From Erythrobacter sp. SCSIO 43205 (GTDB taxonomy: Bacteria > Pseudomonadota > Alphaproteobacteria > Sphingomonadales > Sphingomonadaceae), in contig NZ_CP063202.1 in assembly GCF_019904235.1 (NCBI RefSeq), positions 1,426,001 through 1,490,000 on the forward strand: 64,000 bases of DNA, read 5' to 3'. The position numbers and the translations under genes were made by a program. This document shows, one piece after another, positions 53,901 through 62,251 of the stretch. How positions within the stretch are numbered: the stretch's first letter is position 1; the number at the start of each line of letters is the position of its first letter. The notes under the pieces are model-generated. The model did no database searches. It saw only the letters and a program-made list of their open reading frames with translations, and was not told the origin of the DNA.

Positions 53901-54021
53901 TGTCACCCAAGGCGTTTGCGGACGACGTGTGCGCGTGTGTAGCAGATGCGAGTTTTTCCCCGCAATTGCTGCAGAATTTGTGGCCTTTTGCCTGTTCGTT
54001 TTGGCACTCCCCGCACGCCAT
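50905..54021 (-). CDS. Class III cyclase - AAA ATPase - TPR signalling protein
   Basis: This 1038-residue protein starts with a zinc ribbon (CGECQNEQAKGHKFCSNCG), then a class III nucleotide cyclase domain (TVLFYDLVGSTKLS, HVGDGGIIYFGYP; the two metal Asp are present), an AAA/STAND ATPase domain with Walker A EGEAGVGKSRF and VVLMEDMHWADPTT, and about 500 residues of TPR-like helices. This architecture is known for soluble adenylate cyclases of unknown signal. It may make cAMP for the Crp-family regulator of the same region. It is 41 bases upstream of the P450 gene and probably cotranscribed with it. Confidence 0.87.
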   Translation of the reverse strand: MACGECQNEQAKGHKFCSNCGEKLASATHAHTSSANALGDSAKPKTERRQITVLFYDLVGSTKLSTSVEPEDFREAISNFHNVASAAVQPFDAYVGAHVGDGGIIYFGYPVASEDAAECAVLSGLALIDAVSKITLPNGEKAKARVGIATGTSIVGRIEEGDTGNSAVGQVTSLAARLQSYAKANQCVIAERTRRLVGGLFQLEDLGIIDAKGFAENVRAFGVIARSQQDRFRALRGGNIPLIGRKSQTHELHDKWAKAQDGTLQVCMVEGEAGVGKSRFVADFIHSLDHTNATFIPCFCAPHSRQAALRPFITRLRNMAGASDHQSQPSLETFDNRLAPGTSELDRHMLGALIGLDTPAPQEVAAMNAGQLRRSTISAILNQIDLLAQQAPVVVLMEDMHWADPTTFELLEGFLSQGDAGRIMVIMTARPDIHDIWQVSKSIARIELPPLTDEEAGALINQVLGAKASPSMVEAITERASGIALFIEELTKAILDSEAHVPGSAAEGLGVQSSFTLPETLQDSLLARLDQLGEAKRIAQIASVVGREFTIADLARVAPDLTPLIERGCKKLLEAGLTVAMPGKAEEFQFRHVLIQEIAYSTLVRGERREYNACLLEALEQNDGKDNPIDPERWAHYALEAGLPARAVHYWLLAGQDALRVFAMKEAEARLRRGHELIGQVGDPSERARLELDILLTLGKVLLAQVGHANPETGKVYARARELAEERGDRARLLASMHGQQSYDLQLSRIQETQDRGAEMLSMGETFDDDAWRLIGYRSRGIASFPLGDYKQCASDLLAGIAMLDQIGDSAAQDVVADDLLAAMQIYASWALVYMGETARGEDLYTAACARAEEISQPYTRAFAGVGRNYCRLMLGDFHGLEQDLEDCIALCAQNEIHYFLFTERVHLAHYRALNGASDGAQQIAQAIEEYRQTGSILYQPTYRHWEGLAWLGQGELGKAREANDWAIETTTQYGMTHMLAEYYGLKAVLDHLDQKPDEALAAATMARNWATDQEARLCEDLNKKIWEKFGFYSLLPA

Positions 54022-54095
54022 GCGCGCTTCCTACAGCGCAATGGCCCTTGGAAAAAGCAGTTTTTGCGGGAAAACCGACGGTTTGGAAGGGAAAA

Positions 54096-54171
54096 TGGTG
54101 CCGGCTGCAGGAGTCGAACCCGCGGCCTGATGATTACAAATCAACTGCTCTACCAACTGAGCTAAGCCGGC
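54096..54171 (-). tRNA. tRNA-Thr (anticodon TGT)
   Basis: On the minus strand GCCGGCT...AGCCGGCACCA gives a perfect acceptor stem with encoded CCA. The D-arm (GCTCAGTTGGTAGAGC), anticodon loop TTTGTAA (TGT, reading ACA) and T-arm (GCGGGTTCGACTCCTGC) are all present. The anticodon stem has one T-T mismatch. Confidence 0.96.
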
Positions 54172-54370
54172 CCATTTTGTCTTCGCGACTGACGTATCAA
54201 ACGCGAGAAGCGCCCGCTAGCCGCAAAGGGGGGCACCTGTCCAGACCCCTTTTGCGCAAATTCGCCGAACGCAGTCGTCCATTCATCGAAGAAGGCACCT
54301 ATTGCGGTTTTTACAGCTTGCCATGCACGGCTCCAAGATACATCTTAGCGACAGTATCGGGACGGTGGAA

Positions 54371-54781
54371 ATGAATACGCTTGAGCAGAAAGAACAGGTC
54401 TTTGAGGCCCATGAAAAGTCCAAGGGGGTGGCGTACCTCCTGTGGTTTTTCTTTGGGTGGCTCGGTGTGCATCGCTTTTATGCGGGCAAGACGGGTTCGG
54501 GCCTTGGTCAGCTGCTCTTGTCACTTAGCGTCGTTGGATTAGTGGTGACGATAATCTGGTGGTTGATCGATGCGTTCTTGATTCCCGATATGATCAATCA
54601 GCACAATCTGGGTGTGATCGACATGATCTACGGTCCAGAACAAGGTCCGCCAGTGGAAGACGAAGCGCCGCAAGCGCTCGCCAGCGGGATTGACGAACGC
54701 CGTCAGGCGATGCTCGATGACCTGCGCCAAACAGGCTACCGCAAAGAGCGCCCCGATCCGGTTTCACGGCTTTACCGCTAG
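54371..54781 (+). CDS. TM2-domain membrane protein
   Basis: This 136-residue protein from ATG 54371 has a short hydrophilic N-terminus and a TM2 domain: SKGVAYLLWFFFGWLGVHRFYAGKTGSG, then a second membrane helix and WWLIDAFLIP. TM2 proteins are small two-helix inner-membrane proteins of unknown function. The C-terminal 55 residues are polar. An extension to 54302 is in frame but not supported by homologous sequence that I recognise. Confidence 0.82.
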   Translation: MNTLEQKEQVFEAHEKSKGVAYLLWFFFGWLGVHRFYAGKTGSGLGQLLLSLSVVGLVVTIIWWLIDAFLIPDMINQHNLGVIDMIYGPEQGPPVEDEAPQALASGIDERRQAMLDDLRQTGYRKERPDPVSRLYR

Positions 54782-54883
54782 ACCTCAAAAGTAGAAATGG
54801 CACCGCACGTGCTGCAAGGGCGACGGTCCTCAAGTAGCGAAGCGATAGGACAATCAAAGACTCGCGCCCGGAGCGGGTCCGCA

Positions 54884-54902
54884 CCCCGGACTTGATCCGG
54901 GG
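54884..54902. repeat. Palindromic repeat CCCCGGACTTGATCCGGGG
   Basis: A near-perfect palindrome in the gap between the TM2 and DUF429 genes. The core is a common extragenic repeat in alphaproteobacterial genomes. Confidence 0.6.
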
Positions 54903-54946
54903 AAGGACGTCTAGCGAGGACGACGCTGCGGATGCAGCTTCGCAAA

Positions 54947-55849
54947 TCAGAACGCCCCGAACGTCCAGCCTTCAGTCCATGCAATCTCAGCCGTGAGCGC
55001 GCGCGGTTCCCAGCGTTCGGGCTCCTTGGATGCCTTGCGCAACCATGCCGCCGTCAGCAATGCGTCGGACGAATGATCGTCGATCTCCCCCACTTGATCG
55101 ACCGCAGGAGAGCCCAAAGCCTCAAGCGCTGCATTCAAATCAGCGTAGGTTAAAAGCTTGGTGCGCGACCCGCTTTGCGCCGCCGCCTCGCGCGAGGCGA
55201 GCCCGGTATAGACTTCGCACAGCATTGAACCGCCTTTTTTGACACGGCGCTCGGGTATTTTGTCCATGGGCCACACGGGCAAATGTCCGCGAAGCTGGTG
55301 GAGCATTCGCATCCCCGTAAGCGAGCTTTTGCCCACTTGGGCTGCACCCACGAGGTTGAAGTTGCTCACAGGACGGCAGTTCTGGCGCCACTGCGCGATT
55401 TCGGCCTCGCGGAAACGGCCTTGCCTGCTGATGGCTTGAGGAAGGTGGAAGCGGTCGCCCTCATCCTCTTTGCCGTGGCGAAAATATCGCCGCGCATCGG
55501 GATGGGTGACAAAGGCGTTTGCGCCAAGGTGTGGCTCACCAGCGCAAATAGCGTCGATCAGAGCCCAGAGCTTTTTGGCATGGGAGGGGCTCCGGTCCCA
55601 GCCGGGGAAGAATGCGCCGCAATCGTTGAAGGGAAGCGAGATGCCAAGATCGATCCCGACGAGCGTATTCACTGGCAAATCATCGCGCAGGATTTCGAGC
55701 ACATCGGTCCGCGAGAAACCACCTTTCGGGGGCTCGACCAGCACTGGCGCTTCGCCCGCCTTGGTGGCTAGAGCGAGGGCGATCCCCTTGTGGCGTTCAC
55801 CCTTCGCGCCTGACCAGTCGATAGCGAGAAAATGGTCCCACTCACGCAT
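54947..55849 (-). CDS. DUF429-like protein with RNase H-type fold
   Basis: This 300-residue protein starts HFLAIDWSGAKGERHKGIALA, has VGIDLGISLPF about 60 residues on and SDALLTAAWL near the end. These three acidic blocks are arranged like the RNase H-fold DUF429 proteins, predicted nucleases. It overlaps rarA by 8 bases at its start, so it is cotranscribed with a replication-repair gene. The assignment is by pattern only. Confidence 0.65.
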   Translation of the reverse strand: MREWDHFLAIDWSGAKGERHKGIALALATKAGEAPVLVEPPKGGFSRTDVLEILRDDLPVNTLVGIDLGISLPFNDCGAFFPGWDRSPSHAKKLWALIDAICAGEPHLGANAFVTHPDARRYFRHGKEDEGDRFHLPQAISRQGRFREAEIAQWRQNCRPVSNFNLVGAAQVGKSSLTGMRMLHQLRGHLPVWPMDKIPERRVKKGGSMLCEVYTGLASREAAAQSGSRTKLLTYADLNAALEALGSPAVDQVGEIDDHSSDALLTAAWLRKASKEPERWEPRALTAEIAWTEGWTFGAF

Positions 55850-57191
55850 TCTTGTGTCCTACCGCTTCGCTGCTTGAGGACTTGCGCCCCTCACGAAGAC
55901 GGTTCCAATAGTCGATGCGCTCTTTCACCTTGCGCTCAAAGCCGCGCTCGACTGGTTCGTAGAACGTCTGTGGCGGCAGATCGTCGGGCCAGTAATTGTC
56001 TCCTGAAAAGCCGTCTTCTGCCTCGTGGTCGTAGGAATACCCCTTTCCATATCCAATATCCTTCATCAGCGCGGTTGGTGCGTTGAGGATATTGGCGGGC
56101 GGCATCAGGCTGCCCGTTTCGCGCGCGGATTTGAACGCAGCCTTTTGCGCGGCATAGGCGGCATTCGATTTGGGCGCGGTGGCGCAGTATAGGCAGGCTT
56201 GCACGATGGCGAGCTCGCCCTCTGGACTGCCGAGGAACTGGTAAGCGTCCTTGGCGGCAAGGCATTGGGTAAGGGCTTGCGGGTCGGCAAGGCCAATGTC
56301 CTCGCTGGCAAAACGCACAAGGCGTCGCAGCACGTAGAGCGGCTCTTCCCCCGCGGTCAGCATCCGTGCAAGGTAATAGAGCGCGGCTTGTGGGTCGGAC
56401 CCGCGCAAGGACTTATGCAGCGCGCTGATAAGATTGTAATGCCCGTCGCGGTCCTTGTCGTAGACGGCAACCCGGCGTTGCAGGAATGCGCTCAATCCTT
56501 GAGGGTCGAGCGGCTCGGGCAGCTTCGCATTGTAGAGCGTTTCGGCCTGCCCCAAAAGGAACCGGCCATCACCATCCGCGCTCGCAATCAGGGCAGCGCG
56601 CGCTTCATCTGTGAGAGGGAGGGGGCCTTCGAGGCCCTCCGCTCGCTCAAGCAGAGCGCCCAAAGCTTCGTGTCCCAATCGTTCAAGGATCAGCACTTGC
56701 GCGCGGCTCAAAAGCGCCGCGTTAAGGGCAAAGCTTGGGTTCTCGGTCGTCGCCCCAACCAGCGTCACTGTGCCACGCTCGACAAAGGGCAAAAAGCCAT
56801 CCTGCTGCGCGCGGTTGAAGCGGTGGATTTCGTCAACAAACAACAGCGTCTTTTGTCCCGCGCCCGCCATCTTGTCGGCTTCGGCGAAGGCTTTTTTGAG
56901 GTCGGCGACCCCTGAAAATACCGCGCTGATCGATTGAAAGCGCATCCCCACGCTTGCCGCGAGGAGCCGCGCGATGCTGGTCTTGCCTGTGCCAGGCGGG
57001 CCCCAAAGGATCATGCTCGCCAGTTTGCCCGCCGCTACCATGCGCCCAATAGCGCCTTCCGGACCGGTCAGATGCTCTTGCCCAATGACCTCTGACAAAG
57101 CGCGCGGACGCAGGCGATCGGCTAGCGGCGCATCGTCGCGCGGGGCCTCAACAGGTGCTTTTTGCGCCTCAGTTTCGAACAGATCAGCCAT
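55842..57191 (-). CDS. rarA: Replication-associated recombination protein A
   Basis: This 449-residue AAA+ ATPase has Walker A LWGPPGTGKTSIA, Walker B LLFVDEIHRFN, sensor 1 GATTENPSFALN, and the C-terminal MgsA domain (YYLARMLTAGEEPLYVLRRLVRFASEDIG, NAPTALMKDIGYGKGY). It loads at stalled replication forks as a clamp-loader-like tetramer. It is the first gene of a pair with the DUF429 protein. Confidence 0.94.
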   Translation of the reverse strand: MADLFETEAQKAPVEAPRDDAPLADRLRPRALSEVIGQEHLTGPEGAIGRMVAAGKLASMILWGPPGTGKTSIARLLAASVGMRFQSISAVFSGVADLKKAFAEADKMAGAGQKTLLFVDEIHRFNRAQQDGFLPFVERGTVTLVGATTENPSFALNAALLSRAQVLILERLGHEALGALLERAEGLEGPLPLTDEARAALIASADGDGRFLLGQAETLYNAKLPEPLDPQGLSAFLQRRVAVYDKDRDGHYNLISALHKSLRGSDPQAALYYLARMLTAGEEPLYVLRRLVRFASEDIGLADPQALTQCLAAKDAYQFLGSPEGELAIVQACLYCATAPKSNAAYAAQKAAFKSARETGSLMPPANILNAPTALMKDIGYGKGYSYDHEAEDGFSGDNYWPDDLPPQTFYEPVERGFERKVKERIDYWNRLREGRKSSSSEAVGHKNA

Positions 57192-57263
57192 TGGCAGACC
57201 GAGATAAGCCGTTCGTCGGGAAATGCCACATTCTTGAAGGGTCGCACTTGAAGAGATGCATCA

Positions 57264-57275
57264 AAGATATATCTT
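57264..57275. promoter_or_regulatory. Palindrome AAGATATATCTT before padR-like gene
   Basis: A perfect 12-base AT-rich palindrome lies 32 bases before the PadR start, where an autoregulatory operator would be expected. Confidence 0.4.
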
Positions 57276-57307
57276 ATGCAATGTAAGTAGTATCAGGAGT
57301 TTTGTTA

Positions 57308-57973
57308 ATGACATGGAACGGGAGAAACGGCGGCTGGGAAAAACTTGGCCCCATGATCGCCATGATGGCTGCCTCGGCGGCCTCTGACTGGGACAGCAGC
57401 GAACGCCGTGCGCGTCGCCGGTCAAGAGGTGCGGATGATTGGCACGATGGTCCCGCGCGAAGAGGTGCAGGCCGCAAACGCCGTGGCCGGATGTTTGGAA
57501 CGGGCGAGCTGCGACTGGCTCTCCTTGCGCTCATCGCGCGCGAACCGCGCCATGGATATGAGCTAATCCGCGCCATCGAAGACATGACCGGCGGCAGCTA
57601 TGCGCCGTCTCCCGGCGCGGTTTATCCGACGCTGCAAATGCTTGAGGAAGAGGGCATGATTAAGCCCGCCAAGGGCAAGGCCAGCGAAGAAGACGGCGAA
57701 GGCAGCAGCAAGAAGCCTTTCAAGGCGACCAAATCGGGCAAAGCCGAACTTGAAGAGCGCTCCGATGAGGTGGCCGAATTAATGGAGCGGCTCGGTGAAC
57801 ATGGCGAGCGCACAGAGCGCATCCGAGAAAAGTCGCCTGACCTCTTCCGCGCGATGGGGAACCTTGGCACCGTCCTTAAAAACCGTGCGCGCGCAGGGAA
57901 GCTTGATCAGGCGGCGATGAATGAAATCGTCGATATCATTGACGAAGTCGCCAAGCGCATCGAGCGGATGTAA
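57308..57973 (+). CDS. PadR-family transcription regulator
   Basis: This 221-residue protein has an N-terminal Gly/Arg-rich tail of about 60 residues and then the PadR winged helix (GELRLALLALIAREPRHGYELIRAIEDMTGGSYAPSPGAVYPTLQMLEEEGMI), followed by a C-terminal helical dimer domain. AGGAG lies eight bases before ATG 57308; an in-frame TTG at 57302 is less likely. The long basic tail is an extension beyond the usual family length. The next gene, a small membrane protein, is a likely target. Confidence 0.88.
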   Translation: MTWNGRNGGWEKLGPMIAMMAASAASDWDSSERRARRRSRGADDWHDGPARRGAGRKRRGRMFGTGELRLALLALIAREPRHGYELIRAIEDMTGGSYAPSPGAVYPTLQMLEEEGMIKPAKGKASEEDGEGSSKKPFKATKSGKAELEERSDEVAELMERLGEHGERTERIREKSPDLFRAMGNLGTVLKNRARAGKLDQAAMNEIVDIIDEVAKRIERM

Positions 57974-58056
57974 CCACCGCGAAAATTTGCGCCCGTCTTA
58001 CCGGCGTTCTATCCCCTTCCTTTTGGACCACTGGTTCGCAAGGGAGGGGATTGATT

Positions 58057-58491
58057 ATGGGCACATCATTTGGACGTGAAACCAAGACGCCATGGCACCT
58101 TTGGGTGGTGGGGGTATTGACCCTTTTGTGGAACGCGGTGGGCGGTTTTAGCTACACCATGACGCGGCTTGGAATGTTGGAGCGGCTGGGCATGGGCGAG
58201 GAAGAAATCGCTTATTTCGCCTCTGCGCCTGTGTGGTCGAATTTCTTTTGGGCTTTGGGTGTTTGGGGCGCGATCCTAGGCTCGATCCTGCTTCTTTTGC
58301 GTTCGCGTTTCGCAGTCTATTCGATCCTTGCTGCCATCGTTGGCCTTCTCGGTTCGAACATCTGGCAATATGGGATGAGCGATATTCCCGAAAGTCTAGC
58401 GAACCCGCCGCTTACTATTATTATCTGGATCACCACGCTCTTCATGCTCTTCTATGCCACGCGCATGGCGAAGAAGGGGGTACTTCGTTGA
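58057..58491 (+). CDS. Small four-helix membrane protein
   Basis: This 144-residue protein starts at ATG 58057, six bases after GGAGGGGA. Four hydrophobic segments are seen (HLWVVGVLTLLWNAVGG, FFWALGVWGAILGSILLL, YSILAAIVGLLGSNIW, IIIWITTLFMLFYA). I recognise it only as a conserved hypothetical type of protein. It lies 83 bases after the PadR gene and may be under its control. Confidence 0.75.
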   Translation: MGTSFGRETKTPWHLWVVGVLTLLWNAVGGFSYTMTRLGMLERLGMGEEEIAYFASAPVWSNFFWALGVWGAILGSILLLLRSRFAVYSILAAIVGLLGSNIWQYGMSDIPESLANPPLTIIIWITTLFMLFYATRMAKKGVLR

Positions 58492-58504
58492 AGCAGTCGT
58501 CAAT

Positions 58505-59728
58505 CTAGACGGTGGTTCCGGCGGCCGCTTGATCTTCTGCGGCTTGCAGCGCGCGGCGATCTTCAATCAGGCGGATATAGGTTTCGGCGACGACCATGTT
58601 GATCGCTTCCCAACTATATTCGAGGCTGCGCGCTTCGCCTGCTGCCCCATGCGTGCGGCGCAATTCGGCGTCGGTGCAATAGGGCGCAAGCGCTTCGGCA
58701 AGACCGGCAGCATCGGGCTTTTCCTGACCCCTTTTGCCGACCAGCGGCACCAGCCGTCCGGTCTCGCCATCGGTCACAAGGCTTGATGCCCCCGTTGCGC
58801 CAGCGGCCACTACGGGAAGCCCTGAGGCCATGGCTTCCAGTGTCACATTGCCGAATGTTTCGGTGACGCTGGGGTTAAAGAAAATATCGCCGCTTGCCAG
58901 CGCTTGCCCCAGATCAGCGCCCGTTTTGAACCCTGCAAAAATCCCGCCGGGAAGGGCGTTTTCAAACCATTCGCGGGCAGGGCCATCGCCAATGACCAGA
59001 ACCTTGTGCGGTACTTGTCGTTTGCGCAGTTCAATGATGGTGTCGGCAAAAACGTCGAGCCCTTTTTCCATCACCAACCTGCCGAGGAAAACGATAGCGA
59101 CATCGTCATCATCAAGCCCGATTGAGCGGCGCCACTCCAAATCGCGTTTCTCGGAAGAAAAAATCGAGCGATCCACCCCTCGCGACCACAGCGTGATGTC
59201 ATCGTGCATTTTCATCGCGAGAAGTTCATCGATCATGCTTTGCGACGGCGCGACCAGAGCATCGCAGCGGTTATAAAACCGCCGCAGCATCTTGATTATA
59301 AAAGGCTCCAAGAACGCCATGTTGTAATAGCGCGGATATGTCTCAAACCGCGTGTGCACGGAAGATAGCACCGGAATGTCGTATTCCTGAGCCCAACGTA
59401 ACGCTGCGTGTCCCATTGGATCGGGTGAGGCGATATGCACGATATTGGGTTCGAACTTCACAAGGTCACGCTTAGCCGCGCGCCCGAGCCGCAATGGCAA
59501 CCGATACTCCCCGCGCCCTTTCACTGGCATCCGCACATTGGGCACACCAATAAGATCGCCCGTTGGTTCAAAATCAGGTTCAGCAACGGTTGGCGCGTAG
59601 ACGCGCACCTTCGCACCCTTGTCCAGAAGCGTGCCAACCAGACGGTTCAACGCCTGATTCGCTCCATCGCGGGTGTAGTTATAGTTGCCACTGAACAGGG
59701 CAATTCGAAGATCGGAAGGCTGCATCAC
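58505..59728 (-). CDS. GT4-type glycosyltransferase
   Basis: This 407-residue protein has the GT-B fold of family 4: N-terminal IALFSGNYNYTRDGANQALN with the acceptor site, SSVHTRFETYPRYY, and the nucleotide-sugar domain with IVFLGRLVMEKGLDVF and the E-x7-E motif in PSVTETFGNVTLEAMASGLPVV. It resembles enzymes that glycosylate diacylglycerol lipids. The acceptor and sugar cannot be read from sequence. It converges with the membrane protein gene upstream. Confidence 0.88.
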   Translation of the reverse strand: MMQPSDLRIALFSGNYNYTRDGANQALNRLVGTLLDKGAKVRVYAPTVAEPDFEPTGDLIGVPNVRMPVKGRGEYRLPLRLGRAAKRDLVKFEPNIVHIASPDPMGHAALRWAQEYDIPVLSSVHTRFETYPRYYNMAFLEPFIIKMLRRFYNRCDALVAPSQSMIDELLAMKMHDDITLWSRGVDRSIFSSEKRDLEWRRSIGLDDDDVAIVFLGRLVMEKGLDVFADTIIELRKRQVPHKVLVIGDGPAREWFENALPGGIFAGFKTGADLGQALASGDIFFNPSVTETFGNVTLEAMASGLPVVAAGATGASSLVTDGETGRLVPLVGKRGQEKPDAAGLAEALAPYCTDAELRRTHGAAGEARSLEYSWEAINMVVAETYIRLIEDRRALQAAEDQAAAGTTV

Positions 59729-59797
59729 GCGGCGCTGTTTAAGACATTGGGGCCGCGCTGACTACACCTTGCATTGATACAGTTTTCATGAGGCCAA

Positions 59798-60754
59798 TCA
59801 GCCAAATTGCAAATCCGGTCCCACAGGTACAATCTGGGTCGGATTGATGCTCTTGTGGCTTTGATAATAGTGATGCTTGGCATGGTGCATATTGATCGTG
59901 CCCGCAATCTCTTCGCGTCCTGCAAGAGCGAGTGTGTAGCGGTGCAGATTGGGCAAGTCCGCGATGCGTTTGCGATTGCATTTGAAATGGCTGTAATAAA
60001 CCGCATCAAAGCGCAAAAGCGTTGTAAGCAGGCGAATATCCGCCTCGGTCAGTTGTCCGCCGACGAGGTAATCCTGCCCTTCCAAACGCCCCTCCAGCCA
60101 GTGAAGGGTGTCAAACAGGGGCTCGACCGCCTCTTCATACGCTTCCTGCGTGGTGGCAAAGCCGCTTTTGTAAACGCCGTTATTCACGTCCTCGTATACG
60201 CGCTCATTCACCGCGTTGATCTCTTCGCGGTGAGGGGCAGGGTAAAGATCGATGTCGTTCGCGCCAAGCTCTGAAAAGCCATCGTTAAAGATGCGGATAA
60301 TCTCGGAGCTTTCATTGTTGATGATGCGGCGTTCTTTCTTGTCCCAAAGGACCGGGACGGTCGCCTTACCCGTGACGTCATCGCGCGCGATCTGATAAAG
60401 CTCGTGGATAGTGCCAGCACCTTCGTTGGGATCGGGAACAACGCCGGGGCCATCATCAAAGGTCCAGCCACGTTCGCGCATCAACCAGTGCGTGACCGAA
60501 ATCGGGATGATATCCTCAATCTCTTTGAGTGCCCGCGTGATAAGGGTGCGATGCGCCCATGGACAGGCGTAGGAAACGTAGAGGTGAAATCGCCCTGCCT
60601 CGGCTTTCACTGCGTTCTGGCCATCGGGTCCGGGGGAGCCATCGGGTGTAATCCAGTCGCGAAAATCGGTTTCCCACCGCTGAAAAGTGCCGTCGTCCTC
60701 TGCGTAACCGTCTGATCCTTCGTGCCATTCTCCATCTTTGAGATAGCCGCTCAT
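59798..60754 (-). CDS. Xi-class glutathione transferase (glutathionyl-hydroquinone reductase)
   Basis: This 318-residue protein has the catalytic YACPWAHRTLI motif of Xi-class enzymes, the RRIINNESSEIIRIFN glutathione-binding segment, and the C-terminal helical domain with LTEADIRLLTTLLRFDAVYYSHFKCNRKRI. These enzymes reduce glutathionyl-hydroquinones in quinone detoxification. Length and motifs are typical. It is alone, divergent from serC. Confidence 0.93.
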   Translation of the reverse strand: MSGYLKDGEWHEGSDGYAEDDGTFQRWETDFRDWITPDGSPGPDGQNAVKAEAGRFHLYVSYACPWAHRTLITRALKEIEDIIPISVTHWLMRERGWTFDDGPGVVPDPNEGAGTIHELYQIARDDVTGKATVPVLWDKKERRIINNESSEIIRIFNDGFSELGANDIDLYPAPHREEINAVNERVYEDVNNGVYKSGFATTQEAYEEAVEPLFDTLHWLEGRLEGQDYLVGGQLTEADIRLLTTLLRFDAVYYSHFKCNRKRIADLPNLHRYTLALAGREEIAGTINMHHAKHHYYQSHKSINPTQIVPVGPDLQFG

Positions 60755-60900
60755 GCTTTTGTCCTTTCAAAATATCCTGCGTGCTCTTTGATAGGGTTAG
60801 CCATTGAGCGGCGGCTCGGTTCCCAAATCGCCTGAGCGCCAAGCCGATTGCGCCATTACCAACCGGAAACTTCGCCAAGAGCGATTGACTCGCCAACGGA

Positions 60901-60968
60901 TGTGTTTACACGCGGCTCCGGGCCACGCGGTCCCAACGCCGCGCGAGCTCTCTGTAAGGAGAGAATAC
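60901..60968 (+). promoter_or_regulatory. serC leader with ribosome-site-sequestering hairpin
   Basis: Directly before serC, CTCTC (60948-60952) pairs with GAGAG (60959-60963) and the loop and 3' arm contain the ribosome site AAGGAG. A G/C-rich segment (60911-60947; GCGGTCCCAACGCCGC) can form a second hairpin. This resembles a short cis-regulatory leader such as the serC motif of alphaproteobacteria. Confidence 0.5.
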
Positions 60969-62147
60969 ATGACTGAATACACACGTGGGCTCCAACACGA
61001 GCCTTCGCTCAAACCTGAGCGTCCCCAATTTTCTTCCGGTCCTACGGTAAAATTCCCGGGCTGGTCCCTCGACAAGCTGAAAACAGAATCGCTCGGTCGT
61101 TCGCACCGTTCAGCGCTTGGCAAAAGCCGCCTGAAATATGCGATTGATCTGACACGCGAATTGCTCGGCGTGCCGGATGATTATCTTGTCGGCATCATGC
61201 CAGCTTCCGACACCGGCGCTCTTGAGGCGGCGATGTGGACCATGCTTGACCCTGCGCGCCCGGCGACGGTGGCTGCGTGGGAAAGCTTTGGCAATGTGTG
61301 GATTCAGGATGCAGTGAAGCAGCTTAAACTGCCTAACCTGCAAACTATGACCGCCGATTATGGCGAAATCCCCGACCTCACCACCATTCCTCAGCGCAAC
61401 GATGTTGTGTTCACATGGAACGGTACGACATCAGGTGCGATGATCCCCAACACAGACTGGCTCGAAGAGGGCCGCGAAGGGATCACGATCAACGATGCAA
61501 CCTCTGCTGTCTTCGCGATGGAAATGGATTGGGCCAAGCTCGATGCAACGACATTCTCGTGGCAGAAGATCATGGGCTCTGAGGCTCAGCACGGTATGCT
61601 TATCCTCTCGCCCAAAGCGGTTGCGCGGATCGAAAGCTATGATCCGCCATGGCCGCTACCAAAGCTTTTCCGCATGAAGAAAGGCGACAAGATCAACCGC
61701 GCGATTTTTGAAGGCGCAACGATCAACACGCCTTCGCTGCTGGCAACGGAAGATTACATCGCTGCTCTTGAATGGGCAAAGTCGATTGGCGGGCGTGCAG
61801 CGCTCTTTGAGCGCGCGACCACCAATGCGGACATCGTCAAGGACTGGATTGAGCGCACACCGTGGCTCAAGAATATGGTCGCCGATCCTGCAAAGCGCAC
61901 CAATACCGGCGTGTGTATGCAGTTCACTGGCGATTGGTACGATGGCCTGTCTGCCGAAGATCAGGCAGCAGTGCCCAAGAAAATCGTATCCATGCTCGAA
62001 GAGCGCGCCGTTGGTTACGATTTCAACGGCTACCGCGATGCACCGCCATCACTTCGCATTTGGTGCGGCGGTACGGTCGAGGCAGAAGACATCAAGCGTC
62101 TCCTGCCGTGGATTGAGTGGGCCTACGAATCCGTCAAGAACGGTTGA
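60969..62147 (+). CDS. serC: Phosphoserine transaminase
   Basis: This 392-residue enzyme starts at ATG 60969 after AAGGAG; the frame to 60804 is an extension with no signal. It is a type V PLP-dependent aminotransferase: SSGPTVKFPGW at the start, FTWNGTTSGAM, and the cofactor lysine in TFSWQKIMGSEAQHG. It converts 3-phosphohydroxypyruvate to phosphoserine. The serA gene follows, so two steps of serine synthesis are in one unit. Confidence 0.94.
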   Translation: MTEYTRGLQHEPSLKPERPQFSSGPTVKFPGWSLDKLKTESLGRSHRSALGKSRLKYAIDLTRELLGVPDDYLVGIMPASDTGALEAAMWTMLDPARPATVAAWESFGNVWIQDAVKQLKLPNLQTMTADYGEIPDLTTIPQRNDVVFTWNGTTSGAMIPNTDWLEEGREGITINDATSAVFAMEMDWAKLDATTFSWQKIMGSEAQHGMLILSPKAVARIESYDPPWPLPKLFRMKKGDKINRAIFEGATINTPSLLATEDYIAALEWAKSIGGRAALFERATTNADIVKDWIERTPWLKNMVADPAKRTNTGVCMQFTGDWYDGLSAEDQAAVPKKIVSMLEERAVGYDFNGYRDAPPSLRIWCGGTVEAEDIKRLLPWIEWAYESVKNG

Positions 62148-62157
62148 TCGGCCAGTC

Positions 62158-62185
62158 GTGTGCTCCTGCCAAAGCAGGAGCACAC
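62158..62185 (+). repeat. Perfect 12-base hairpin between serC and serA
   Basis: GTGTGCTCCTGC pairs with GCAGGAGCACAC around CAAA. It has no T-run, so it probably slows or stabilises the transcript rather than ends it. Confidence 0.75.
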
Positions 62186-62251
62186 CCACCCGAATAAGCA
62201 CCTTATTTGCTCGGCCCCTGTTGTTGACAGGAGCGCCCGAAGGAATTTCCC

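Noticed and set aside
54096..54171. tRNA-Thr as integration site of a mobile element
   Set aside because: No integrase, no duplicated tRNA end and no shift to accessory genes was seen next to it.
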